A DNA stretch of 64,000 nucleotides from Nelumbo lutea (taxonomy: Eukaryota > Streptophyta > Magnoliopsida > Proteales > Nelumbonaceae): positions 86,828,270 through 86,892,269 of the forward strand of contig JAKGHH010000004.1 of NCBI GenBank assembly GCA_022828595.1. The letters run 5' to 3'. A program made the position numbers and the translations under genes. Positions 1 through 10,622 of this stretch are shown in pieces. Below the pieces are notes generated by a model. It did not search any database. It saw nothing but the letters and a program-made list of their open reading frames with translations, and was not told the origin of the DNA. Every line of letters begins with the position of its first letter. Within the stretch, counting starts at the first letter, position 1.

Positions 1-64
1 ACCATAAATCTCCCTACAAGAACTGCCCATCATACTGAATGTTGTTTCTCTGTCTTCCCAACAG

Positions 65-1806
65 GTTTTTTATGCCCTGATTGACCAAACACTTTTTGGG
101 GAGCAGTCATTCTCACCAAGAGATACAATTTCAGTTGTTGGAGACCTCAAAAGACAACATACCAGTTGGAAGCATGTTGAGGGCACACATTGGCACACGC
201 GATTCAATCATCTCTTAAATTATGGGGCAGGTGGAGATTACATTGTTTTCATTTCATTTCTAGGATGTTCCACTTTTAGATTAAACCTTCATCTGATGGT
301 GTGTGTGTGGCCTTGTGGGCCCTAATCAGGGTATTCCTAAGCCCATCAGTTGAATTGATGTGCCTCTTTGAATTCTTACAGAGAAAATAATGAAAGGTTG
401 AGAAATTGATCTGCATGTTGTACTTGAGCTTACCAAATGGAAGCTCGTGGCCTTGTGGGTCCTAATCAGGGTATTCCTAAGCCCATCAGTCCAATTGATG
501 TGCCTCTTTGAATTGTTAAAGAGAAAATAGTGAAAGGTTGAGATTGATCTGCATGTTATACTTGAGCATCCACAGTGATCTATTTCCAGCTAAGGATATT
601 TTATGTTATATGTGCCTTGTCAGATGCTTTCTGTAACCCTGAAAGTATGCTTCCCTTGCTGATACAAAGACTCAACATGTATTATTTGGAAGTCAAGTTT
701 TGGGTGAGAAAAAGGACATTTTATGTGTCACTTTATAATTGTTTCTTGTCTAATGATGCTCTCCTAATTTGTATTTCACAACATAGGTGAGGAGTTTGGC
801 CTCCTAACCTCCATTGTTGATGCGGGGGTTCTTCATTTATTGTGTGAAGAATCTTTAAGTTCTAAAATGCTATACAATCTGAGAATATGAAAGGGCAGCC
901 CAGTGCAAGGCTCCCACCAATGTGGGGTCTGGGGAGGGACAGATTTATGCAGCCTTACCCCTGCACGTACAGAGAGATTGTTTCCAAGATTTGAACCCCG
1001 GTCACCCAGATTGCAATAAAGCAACCCAACCCAGGAAATATTTTAGATCAGTTATGACTCTTGACCCAGCTGGCTGGGTATGACGATCTTTCATCATTGT
1101 GTGCCTTCGGGGGAAAAGTCCAGAAAGAGTCATTGCTCTGATAGTTTATATTATTTGTGGCTTCAATTCTCTTGGATATTTTACATGTATCGATCTGTCA
1201 GGACTTGGACAGTTTTTGGAATGGTAGCTTCCACCTTTTTGCTGCTATCAAGTGTTAATGTTTTGATATTTATAATTTTATCACCATGGTTCATCTGAGG
1301 GCTTGGTTATCTTTGCTAGCTCTCTTCATTAGTTTCTGTTATTCTTTCTCAACCAGAGGGTTGGGTGTTGCATTATCCTGTGTGTACCACCTACCATGTT
1401 TAATGCCCATTGGTTTTCATTTGTGGTTAATACATGCTTAAATGCGATATTTATCCTTGTTTCGATGTCCTATCTGGATTGCTGACTATTTGATTGCTAA
1501 TATTTAATTGAAATGGCTACTAATTTAATGGATGCAGGTTATTATAGTTACCTGTACGCCAAGTGCTTTGCTGCCTCAATATGGAAGGAAGTGTGCTCAG
1601 AGGATCCATTGTCGTTGGCCACTGGGTCTGCTTTAAGAACCAAATTCTTACAGCATGGGGGTGCAAAAGAACCATCTGATTTGTTAAAGGAGTTGGTTGG
1701 GGATGACATGCTACGAAATTATAATAATGGGATAATCCCCAACATTAGCAACCTGTGCGAGGAGATGGAACTCATGGAACATGCGAAGCAGAAGAGTATT
1801 TTGTAA
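65..1806 (+). CDS. Mitochondrial intermediate peptidase, last two exons (gene starts before the window)
   Basis: Two exons are visible: 65-230 and 1538-1806 (stop TAA 1804-1806). The first follows a pyrimidine-rich tract ending in CAG and stops at a GT donor at 231; the second follows an AG at 1536-1537. The join completes a Gly codon (G at 230 plus GT at 1538-1539) and gives the continuous run LLNYGAGYYSYLYAKC, typical of M3-family thimet-type metallopeptidases. Upstream VFYALIDQTLFGE and KHVEGTHWHTRF and downstream NGIIPNISNLCEEM match plant mitochondrial intermediate peptidase, which removes octapeptides from imported precursors in the mitochondrial matrix. The catalytic HEXXH lies upstream, outside the window. 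No stop or frameshift is seen, so this looks like the 3' end of a working gene. Family assignment is from recalled motifs, not a search. Confidence 0.88.
307..567 (+). repeat. Two-copy tandem duplication inside the last peptidase intron
   Basis: The segment 307-429, beginning GTGGCCTTGTGGGCCCTAAT, is repeated at 447-567 with a 140-base offset and only a few substitutions and small indels. Shared landmarks are CAGGGTATTCCTAAGCCCATCAG and the GATCTGCATGTT..ACTTGAGC tail. Both copies are within the intron 231-1537, so they do not affect coding. Confidence 0.85.
889..1031 (+). mobile_element. SINE-like retroposon (Au-SINE type) in the peptidase intron
   Basis: The stretch contains the string order typical of plant tRNA-derived SINEs of the Au type: GGGCAGCCCAGTGCAAGGCT, a GTCTGGGGAGGG motif, GCAGCCTTACCCCTGC, then a box-B-like GATTTGAACCCCGG and a CACCCAGATTGCAA tail. 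The assignment rests on remembered consensus strings. No clear target duplication was found. It is non-coding. Confidence 0.55.
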
Positions 1807-2166
1807 TACTGGAGAAACACATTTTTCCCCCTACATTAGTCTTTGCAGTGCATAGCCAGTGTGATGATAATCTAAAATTGGTCTTCTGGTTGACTTGTAT
1901 GATCTTGTCGAAGTGCGGTGCATGGAGTTATGCTGAAGACGTTAGTGACTGGACAAATATTTATGAAGAACATGCTTATGTGACTGGACAAATAATTATT
2001 TACCCTCTGCATTAATTAAGCCAATTCTCTCCAGGCAGGGGGGATGGGAAGGGTCGTTGAGATGTATTCATGGTTTTAATGGTTGAAATTCGCTTTGTAT
2101 CATTTTTGTTGCCCAACATCATGTATATGTATCATCTATTTAAGCAAATTGAATCTGGAAAGACTG

Positions 2167-2172
2167 AATAAA
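2167..2172 (+). terminator. Possible polyadenylation signal of the peptidase gene
   Basis: AATAAA lies about 360 bases after the stop codon, a plausible 3' UTR length for a plant gene. No direct evidence of cleavage here. Confidence 0.35.
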
Positions 2173-2442
2173 TCAGTTCTCTAAAGCTGTTTTTATAGTT
2201 GATATTTGACAAGTTTGGCTAGCCCCCTCTTCTCCCAAAAGATCAAAGCATTGGGCCTTTGTACTTTGGAGGTGATGAGATATATTTGAATGTGTAAATG
2301 GTAAAACCACTAGGCTAGGATGAACTTTTGGGGAAGCAGCAGAAGATTACCTGCTCTTATAGCCTGTTCATAGTATCAAAAGCATCAAAATAAATGTACT
2401 CAAATAAGAAGCTTTCTGTCCTGCACCTGGTTCAAAAGAATT

Positions 2443-2593
2443 CAGATTTGCTCCTGAGTGCACCTCACAGCACATTGCAGCCGTGCATTGGGAATCTCTC
2501 ATGGATGACAATATATAACTAGGGAGATACTCTCGACGTGCGGTTGCAAATGCTGTGAGATTGGTGTGAGGCACGCTGTGAGAAACAAATCTG
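2443..2593. mobile_element. Fold-back (MITE-like) element
   Basis: The left arm starts CAGATTTGCTCCTGAG and contains AGCCGTGCATTGGGAATCTC. The right arm, read on the minus strand, starts CAGATTTGTTTCTCACAGCG and contains AACCGCACGTCGAGAGTATCTC. The arms therefore pair imperfectly over about 70 bases each with little loop between them. No target duplication was identified. Confidence 0.6.
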
Positions 2594-2899
2594 GTTTCAG
2601 ATGGAATATTTGGGTGGCTTACGCTCTTTTTTAATTTATTTTCTTTTTTACCACTGGTATTTCATCAAATAAACAATGTATGAGCCCACGAGGGATTCTA
2701 ATGTTTATTTCATCAGATAAAGAACCTGTACCCTCTCCTTTGTTAAGGAGGTATTACGCATTTATGCATGTTTAGCTCACGCAAAGGAAGCTGGACTGAA
2801 ACCTGCATGAAAAAAATAATAAAATAAAACATAAAAATAAAAATAAAATAAAACAGTGCCCACGGGCCACTGTTGCCAAGGGGCAAGGGCCAATAATAA

Positions 2900-3110
2900 G
2901 AATCCGGATTCGTCTCCCACAGAACGTGCCTCATACCAATCTTATAGCGTTTTCAGCCGTGCATTGAGAATATTTTTATACTTAATGATGTCGTTCCTAT
3001 GAAGATGTTCTTAATGGACGGGAATCCGGATTTGTTTCTCACAGAACGTGCTTCACACCTATCTTATAGCTTTTTCAGCCGTGCATTGAGAGTATTTCTA
3101 TACTTAATGG
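2900..3110 (+). repeat. Two direct copies of the fold-back arm sequence
   Basis: Copies at 2900-2988 and 3021-3110 share AATCCGGATT, CACAGAACGTGC, TCTTATAGC, TTTTTCAGCCGTGCATTGAGA and TATACTTAATG. Both resemble the minus-strand reading of the right arm of the fold-back element at 2443-2593, so they look like solitary or tandem relics of one family. Confidence 0.7.
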
Positions 3111-3216
3111 ACGGTTGAGATGTAGTGTAAGAAGCAAAAATCGATAAAGGGATTCTATGCTCTCATCGAATCTTGAAACAAACCAGAAACCTAAAAGATG
3201 TCATACGTTGCACCCA

Positions 3217-4255
3217 TAGGGGTGTTCATGGTTCAGTTGGGCAGATTTTGTAAATTGAACCAGTACTATCGGTTTTTCTATTTCCTAAAACCGAAATCAA
3301 ACCGGTACTATTAGTTAATCGGTCCATCAGTTTTGGTTTTTTGATTTTTCAGTTTTTTTATATTTATAATATATATGTATAATATTATATTATAAATAAT
3401 AAATGATATATAATATACTTATAAATAGATTATATATATATATATATATATTATTGTATATATTTATATATAATGAATATATGTTTATATATAATATATA
3501 GAAAATATACATATAAATATATATACCAGTCGCTTGGGCTGTTCACGATTCGGGTTGGGTTGGTTTATTGCAGTTTTTCCAATCGACCCGACCTGGTTGG
3601 GTTACCTGACATAGAAACCGAAACCGACCCAGTGTTTAGCAAAACCGACTTGGTCGGTTTGAGTCGGGTTGGGTCGGTTTGGGTCAGTTTCGTTTCTAAA
3701 TTCGTCCCTGTGATAAAATCTTGCTAATTTAAAAAAAAAGTCATAAATTAAGCATCATTTTCAGCCATCTCCTATGATAAAATTTAAATGAAAAGTTAAT
3801 CATAAAAGTTATTCATTAATCATTGTTCACTAATCTAAAATTTCTTGCAACCATTCAAAAACTAGGTGGCCTAATGGGCTTTGGAACTTCATATTTGAAC
3901 TAGGAACTAAGTCGGTTCGGTTCGAATCGGTTTTGGTTTTCTTGTGTGAAAACCGAAATCAACCCGAATCATCGATTTAGGAATTTGCACAACCCGAAAC
4001 CGACCCGTACTAATGAAAACCCGGCCAACACGGGTTGGGTCGGTCCAGGTTGATCGATTTGATCGGGTTTGGCCTTCTTATGAACAACCCTACCAATTGA
4101 TTCAATTAATCACATTTTTTTTTGTAGGTTAACCGAAAATCAAACCAATCTTTTGGTTTTTCAAAAATATCAAATCAAAACCAAACCTATTGATTCAGTT
4201 AACAGCATTTTGTAGTTTGATTTTTCGATTTTTTTTATTTTCATAGACACCCCTA
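3217..4255. mobile_element. hAT-like non-autonomous element with CCGAA/GGTTCGG-rich interior
   Basis: The ends are TAGGGGTGTTCATG on the left and, read inward from the right on the other strand, TAGGGGTGTCTATG, a 14-base terminal inverted repeat with two mismatches. The interior is full of GGTTCGG/AACCGAAA-type motifs and an AT microsatellite (about 3425-3452). A second pair of inward ends, GGGCTGTTCA at 3536 and TGAACAACCC at 4081-4090, suggests a related element nested inside. I could not find a convincing 8-base target duplication. No protein is encoded. Confidence 0.6.
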
Positions 4256-5210
4256 TCCATCTGGTACAAAATAACCAACGAACCAAGAATAATGGTAGCG
4301 TCACTGACACGGATTATTATGAACCTTTGTATAAAGGACAAAACTTGTGATCAGTCTTAACGAGTTAATGAGTTTTTTGCGGTAAAAAGATTATTGATCT
4401 GTCATCCCGATCAGAAAAACAAGAAAGAAAAGAAAAAGTTATTGTAGCCACAAGTCATCGTAATGGTGTTGTTTCCATTTTAACCTGAATCACGTGAAGT
4501 GATCAAAATAATCATCCTTTACATCGATATCCATTCTCCAATACAACACCTATATACTTTTGCACAAATAAAGGTGGATACATTTTTAATATTTTATATT
4601 AATTATATTAAAAAATAATCATAATAAATAATAATTATTTTTAGGACAAATTTCTTAAAAACCCAATTCCTATTGTTTAGTATGTGATACCACCAAACCT
4701 ATAAATTATTTTTAAAATCCAATACTACCCTCCATCCCTCTTATTTTCACTTTCCAGTTCCTTCTCTTCTTTGATTCAACCATAGCCAGTGGAGTGGCAG
4801 TTCCGACACCACATACAGAGACAACAATAGCAACACCACCGTCAGAAGGAACCAAGGTGGTGATCTCAGTAATGTCCTTCCCCAAAAGACTCTCTCTCTC
4901 TGGAAACAGAGTATTCTCTCTCGCCGGAAACAGAGCATTCTCTCTCGCCAACAGGAAAACAACAAAATTTTATGTGCCAGATCTGAGAGGGTTATGTCTG
5001 TGCTAGACGACCGAGATTCCTAGACGGCTCTGTTCCAGACAACCAAGTGAGGGAAAGAGTGGGAGATAGGGATAATCTAGAATGCAACAGCGACTAGAAT
5101 AACGATTTAGAATATGATTGAGGATAATAATTCCGTTCCGGTTGGTTGTTCTCTTGAAAGAGAACGATCTACAGCAACAACTATTCTTGTAGTGACACCA
5201 TGGTTCTTGG
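4256..5210. other. Intergenic DNA, no gene recognised
   Basis: AT-rich DNA around 4560-4640 is followed by a more balanced stretch with overlapping short open frames on both strands (about 4712-5242). None shows a recognised motif, splice structure or homology cue, so I leave them uncalled. Confidence 0.5.
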
Positions 5211-6320
5211 CCGTTCTTTTTAATTAGGAACCATCCAGGCAATCAGTTTTGTTTTATCCTAATCTCAGTCATTGGCCAAAAATCGTTGAATCGATCAATG
5301 ACCCATTGACCCAAGCAATCGAACCATTGACCCCTTCAATGGTTTTTGGTCATTTTTTTATTTTATTTTTTTTTTAATTTTTGTTATCAAAATGGGTCAT
5401 CCATTCGAACCGAACAGTTAAACCGTCGACCTGAAAATTGGTGGCCAGAATGGTTCCATTTTCAAGCCGTATGAGCCACAAGCTCAAATGACATAACACG
5501 TATGGTACTACTTAATGGACCTCACACACTAAATTTTTTTGGTCGGAACGAGTTGTTCATTTTTTTTATTTTTTTAATTGGGAACGGTCTAGGCAACCAA
5601 TTCCGTTTTACCCCAATCCCGGTCCCTAGCCAAAAACCGTTGAATCAGTCAACGACCCATTGACTCGAGTGGTCAAACTGTTAACCCGTTGACCCGTTTG
5701 ATGGTTTTTGGCATTTTTTTATTTTTTTAATTTTTGTTGTCAGAACGGGCCATCCATTCGAACTGGATGGTCAAACCGTCAATTCGAAAATCGATGGCCA
5801 GAATGATTCCATTTTCGGGTCGTATGAGTCACACGCTCGAATGACATGACACGTATGATACTGCTTAATGGACTTCACATACTCAAAATTTTGTTTGTAA
5901 TTTTTGTTGTTAGAATGGATCATCTGTTCAAACTGGATGATTGAATTGTCGACTCAAAAACCGGTGGCCATAATGGTTCTGTAATTTTTTGCTTGTAATT
6001 TTTTGTTGTCAGAGCGGGTCATCCATTCGAACCGAACTATCGAACTATCAACCCAAAAACTGGTGGCTAGAACGGTTCCATTTTCGAGTCATATGAGTCA
6101 CACGCTCGAATGACATAACACTTATGATACTACTTAATGGACCTCACACACTCAATTTTTTGCCTATAATTTTTGTTGTTAGAACGGACCATCCGTTCGA
6201 ACCGGATGATCAAACCATTGAGCCAAAAATCGGTGGCCAAAATGATTTCGTAATTTTTTGCTTGTAATTTTTGTTGTCAGAACGAGTCATTTGTTCGAAT
6301 CAAATGGTCAAACCATCAAT
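5211..6320. repeat. Diverged tandem repeat array, unit about 360 bases shrinking to about 150-180
   Basis: Full units start near 5211 and 5570 and share AACCATCCAGGCAA/ACGGTCTAGGCAA, a CGTTGAATC..TCAACGACCCATTGAC run, a T-rich spacer, then GGGTCATCCATTCGAACCG, a ..GGTGGCCAGAATGGTTCC run and a ..GAATGACATAACACGTATG run. Shortened units carrying only the second half follow near 5915, 6003, 6178 and 6280. The same family occurs in opposite orientation at 16360-16690 and again at 36735-36955, so it is a dispersed element rather than a local satellite. Confidence 0.75.
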
Positions 6321-7020
6321 TGTCAGAATGTTATTAACAACATTTATCAATAACAGTAAGTAACTATACTATTTAATTAAATAATCATTAATGGTAGTTT
6401 TAATAATATTATTCAGTTATTTTTAATATAACAATAAATATTAAATTTATGAATAGGATTTATTAACAATATTTATTAAATTGATAATTACCAAAATTAA
6501 ATTAAAATAGCATTATTTATCAGTAATAGTCAGTAATTATAATATTTTATTAAGTAATCAATAACAATACTTTTAATAATATTTTTAATTATTTTTAATA
6601 TAACAATAATTACTAAATTTATTATCAATATTTATTAATAACAATTAATTTTAATTTAAAGTAAAATTAAAGTAGGTATCTATTTATTAGCAATATTTAT
6701 AATAACAGTAATTATTAATTATAATATCTAATTATATATTTATTAAATTATTGTAATAATCAGTAATTTATTAACAGTGTTTATAATTTTAAAGTAAATA
6801 TCTAGTAATTAACAATGTTTATAATAACAGTAATTATTAATTATAATCACTAATTATATTTATTAAATTACTATAATAATCAATAATTATTAAAATACAG
6901 TAATTACTGTAATAATCAGTAGATTCTATTAATTATCCATTAATTACTGTAATTACTGACATAATCAGTAGATTACATTAATTATCCATTAATTAATGTA
7001 ATTATTGGGTTGTAAATTCT
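6321..7020. repeat. AT-rich block of short related motifs (TAATTATTAATTATAAT type)
   Basis: Nearly all A and T with few G or C. Variants of AACAGTAATTATTAATTATA recur, and a pair of copies CAGTAGATT..ATTAATTATCCATTAATTA sits at about 6917-6995. No open frame. It could be a decayed matrix-attachment-like or satellite-like stretch; that is only inference. Confidence 0.6.
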
Positions 7021-7164
7021 CACGTGGGTTGCGAATAGATTCCATTTGCTCACGGATCCATTTTCTATTATATATATTAATTTTTTCATTGTTTTTTTGC
7101 TGAACTATTATTTTTCCTTTGTTTTTTTTTTTTTGTCAGCAACATATATTTTCACCAGATGCCT

Positions 7165-7640
7165 CATAAATATAAAAGAGAGAGATGGATAAAGTGATTT
7201 TTCTGCAAGCAATCCAGCCGTACAACATCTCGCATTTGTTTCACAGGTTCGATGAGATCTTCCAAATGTGCGATTGGATTAAACAGGCGAATTTTTTGCT
7301 TTGTACGACGGCCGGTGTATTCGCATTTCATTGGATGTCAAGGTCACAGGAAGTTTAGCGTGGGAACCAACACGTGAAATGGTGAAAGGAAAAGGGCGAA
7401 TTCGACGCTCAGCTCCTCGGGTTGTCGGCCTCGCGATTACTAGAAATTATCGCCGTGGTTTTTCATTTCCTCGGTTCCCCCCCCTCGTCTCTCGGTCGTA
7501 CCCTTCCTCTTCCACGATTCTCTGGTTCTTCTCTTTTCACTGTCCTCTCGGTCGTTATCTGTAAACAACAAAAGCAACGGTGCTTCAGACGCGGCAGATC
7601 CCTCTCTGACCGGGTAGTGTATCTCTCCCTCCCCCTTTCT
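7165..7640 (+). promoter_or_regulatory. Candidate promoter and 5' leader of the BED/hAT gene
   Basis: A TATA-like AAATATAAAAG lies near 7168-7180. Downstream, 7440-7640 is rich in CT tracts (TCTCTCGG, CCTCTTCC, CTCTCTTTCTCTC), as in many plant 5' UTRs. The first coding exon at 10619 begins right after an intron acceptor, so an upstream non-coding exon is expected; this is the best-looking candidate. The exact donor is not resolved. Confidence 0.35.
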
Positions 7641-8426
7641 CTCTTTCTCTCATAAGTCAATTTCTCCTTAATTAATTTGTTGGGCCTTTCGCCCTTTAAG
7701 ATCGCTCGTGTTAAAAATTCCCTAGCTTTCTTCTTCCGAAAATTTTAAGAGGTTATCACTCGAAGTTAAAATAACAGCTTATCTAGTTGAGATATTTGTT
7801 CTGATTCAGTTTTTGTGCTTGGTTCCCGTCTTTTACATCTGGTGATGCTTGAATAAAAAACTGGTTGCTTACTTTAAATTGGCCAAAGAATTTGCTTTAT
7901 TGGTTCTGAGCTATTCCTGTGTTAAATTGAACTGTAATTCGAGTATTGAGAAATATGGGTTCAAACTGGGTTCAGACGTTAATGGAATTCTTGGTTGCGG
8001 AGCTGTGCCATGGGCCGACGGATGCAAGTGACAGGTTGAATATTTTCTGTTTGGTTTTGTTATCTACATTTTGAGCTTATGGGATGAAAATAATGGATAT
8101 AAACCAGGTCCAACCTACATTTTTGAAAATGGAAAATGGAATCTGTGTTTCTGGTTGTGTTTATAATTGCTTTGGAGATTTGGCTCTGGCTTTCAAAACT
8201 TGGGCAATTTCTAGCATTAATTGCTCTTTTAGATGTATTAACCAGCTTAAAGTGACTATCTACTTGGGAGGACTTATGATTGAGTTGATTTATTGGCTAT
8301 ACTCGTTCGCTCTAATTCATGTAAAAGTTAGTGATTTTGTTCGGTTAGTTGGATATAAATTAGTTATGCAATTCATTTAGAAGATGCTTACAGTGCCTTT
8401 TTTTAGCAACAGAAAAAAAAAAAAAA

Positions 8427-8505
8427 AAAAGAAAGCCAAAGGTTAGGTCTGTATCCAGTCTACCCCACCCAAGACCCTAGATAGCTGGGGCCAACATTGG
8501 ATAAT
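8427..8505 (+). mobile_element. Short SINE-like fragment in the leader intron
   Basis: After an A18 run comes GGTTAGGTCTGTATCCAGTC, then TACCCCACCCAAGACCCTAG and ATAGCTGGGGCC, a string order seen at the ends of several plant SINEs. It is too short and degenerate to name a family. Confidence 0.3.
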
Positions 8506-9429
8506 GGCCATTTTTTTCTCTTTGCTTAATCTATTCTTTGCTGCATGTTGTATTGCTATTGCTTCTTTTTTTCCTCTAGGAAAATGTCCTTTCTTAATAT
8601 TCTAGTTGTATAGAAATTTTGGTGGCTTAATTATCAAATTATTAGTAATCTTCTAAGTATTCTAGATTTGAAAATGCTATCTATTTTCTCTTTTTCATTT
8701 ACCTATCTCAGATTTGAGCCCATCTTACCATAGATCTGCTCATCAAAGGTTTGATTTCAGAACATCCTATACCCGTTGCTATGAATTACCACTAGTGCTG
8801 CTCGAAAGATGTATAACCAACATTGATAAACTTATAAGCTATCCCTTTTCATTATCAAAGTAATTGTGAGTGATTAGCAATTGAATTAGGGAGGCTTCAA
8901 ACGGTATCTTTGACATCAATGCCAGGAATATTTAAAAAAAGAATATCATGACTAATTTGGCTGTATTTTGGTTTGGTTGGTTATGTTGATTTTACTAGGC
9001 TTGTTATTACATAAAATTTTTCAAGTTTTCATAATGCACTTCAGTTATTGATAGTATTAGTCGATATTATTTTATTTGTGTTAACAATACTTCATTTTGT
9101 TGTTTGGGCTGTTAGGGAGGAAATAAATGGAAGGATTTTCAAGGAAGAATACTACTCTAAGGAGACTGTAATAGAAAACATATTAATAAGTGATGGTATG
9201 CTGGGTCAAAACATTGTTTATTTTTATCTTCTCTCCAAGAATGCTATGGTGAGGGGATGGTCTTGTGTAGCTAAGTCTACAGCTAGGTAGGACAGTAATA
9301 TCTTATTCTTGGAAGCCTCAGAATATGTATCAAATTAAACTAAATTTAATTGATTAGTGTACAGAATCAAGGAATATCCAGAATTGGCAGGGTGTTTAGG
9401 GATCATAATTGGGTGATCTTGGCATTTTT

Positions 9430-9780
9430 TTTCAGGACCTATAGATCAAGGAGACTCACTAAAGGCTGAATTGCTTGCCTTACACCAAAATTTAAAGCTA
9501 GGCAAATCTCCGATCTCAGAGATATGCTGGTGGAAAGGTGATTCATGTATTACTTTAGGCTGCTTGTCAAAAAAAAAAAAAAAACAAGGACCATGTTTGG
9601 CAGATGCATCTTGAGGGAAGTAAGGAAGCTGTCTCTGGAACTAAGAGCTCACTTTAAATGGACACCAAGAGAAGCAAACTGTTTGGTAGATGCTTTAGCC
9701 AAAGAAGGGGTTAACAGGGCACAATTGTATCTGGAAGGGGATGGGGTGACAAATGGGGAACCTGCTACACAGTTTTGTAT
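9430..9780 (+). pseudogene. LINE RNase H domain relic inside the leader intron
   Basis: Reading frames give SLKAELLALHQNLKLGKS, then after an A16 run, LRAHFKWTPREANCLVDALA. The second string has the W-x-P-R-E-x-N-x-x-x-D-x-L-A pattern of the RNase H domain at the C-terminus of plant LINE polymerases. Nothing else of the LINE is present and the A run breaks the domain, so this is a dead 3' fragment in sense orientation to the surrounding gene. Confidence 0.7.
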
Positions 9781-10622
9781 AAATAAAGGGGTGGTAGATG
9801 AGGCTACCTGGGGATATTGGGGGTGCTTGGCACTTTATCTTTGTATGTATTCCACGTTCTTTGTAACATATTGATAAAGTTGGCTGTTATAAATAAAAGA
9901 AATACTTCGTCTATTATTATTTCTTCTTTATTTCTGGTGCATTTTGGTGAAACTTACCTTTCCCCCCTTCTACGCTGAAATTGATATGAGAATTATAATT
10001 CCCCCCTCTGTGTTTCTTTTATTAGTCTATATGTTCTATGCATAATTGCTCGATTTGATATCATGTTATAAACATATCTTAAAACTTTTCATGTTGTTGT
10101 TTTAATTATTGTTATAAATACTTTTTTACCTTCATCGTTATTATCATCTTATAAACCCTATTATGATGTCTCATATCTAAAAAGGTCATTACTCAATGTT
10201 GGTCCTGACTATCTGGGATCTTGGGAGGGGTGGACTGGATATAGATCTAATCTTCAGCATTTTTTTATTTTGTGCAAAGTGGATGATCTCAAATTCAAGC
10301 TTAAGTTCTTATGCTTGTCTTCCTGAGATTTTACCATTACATCAAGCATTGGCCCCTTATGATGTTTCGTATCTTTATTTTTAATTGCAATTTGTTTCTC
10401 TGGTTAAGTTAAAAGGACTAATTTAAAATCTTGAAATCGGCAACAAGATTATAATTTGTAAATAAATGTAAAGATATCATGAACTTATTTATGCTTTTCT
10501 TTTATTTTTCTCCTTTTCTTGAGAGTTATCTTTTTCTGCTTTATTATTATTATTTTTATTGGGGGTGGGTGGGTGGGTAAAGTAAAAAGGATCTTGCTAA
10601 ACTTGCTACTTATCTCAGAACT

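Noticed and set aside
1538..2015. Alternative frame 1755-2015
   Set aside because: Overlaps the peptidase end out of frame and runs into its 3' UTR.
3217..4255. 8-bp target duplication for the first hAT-like element
   Set aside because: Flanks TGCACCCA and TCCATCTG do not match convincingly.
5211..6320. Regularly spaced repeats resembling a CRISPR array
   Set aside because: Units are long and diverged with no short identical repeats or unique spacers, and this is plant DNA.
7301..7660. Open frames on both strands
   Set aside because: CT-rich leader sequence; more likely the 5' UTR of the downstream gene.
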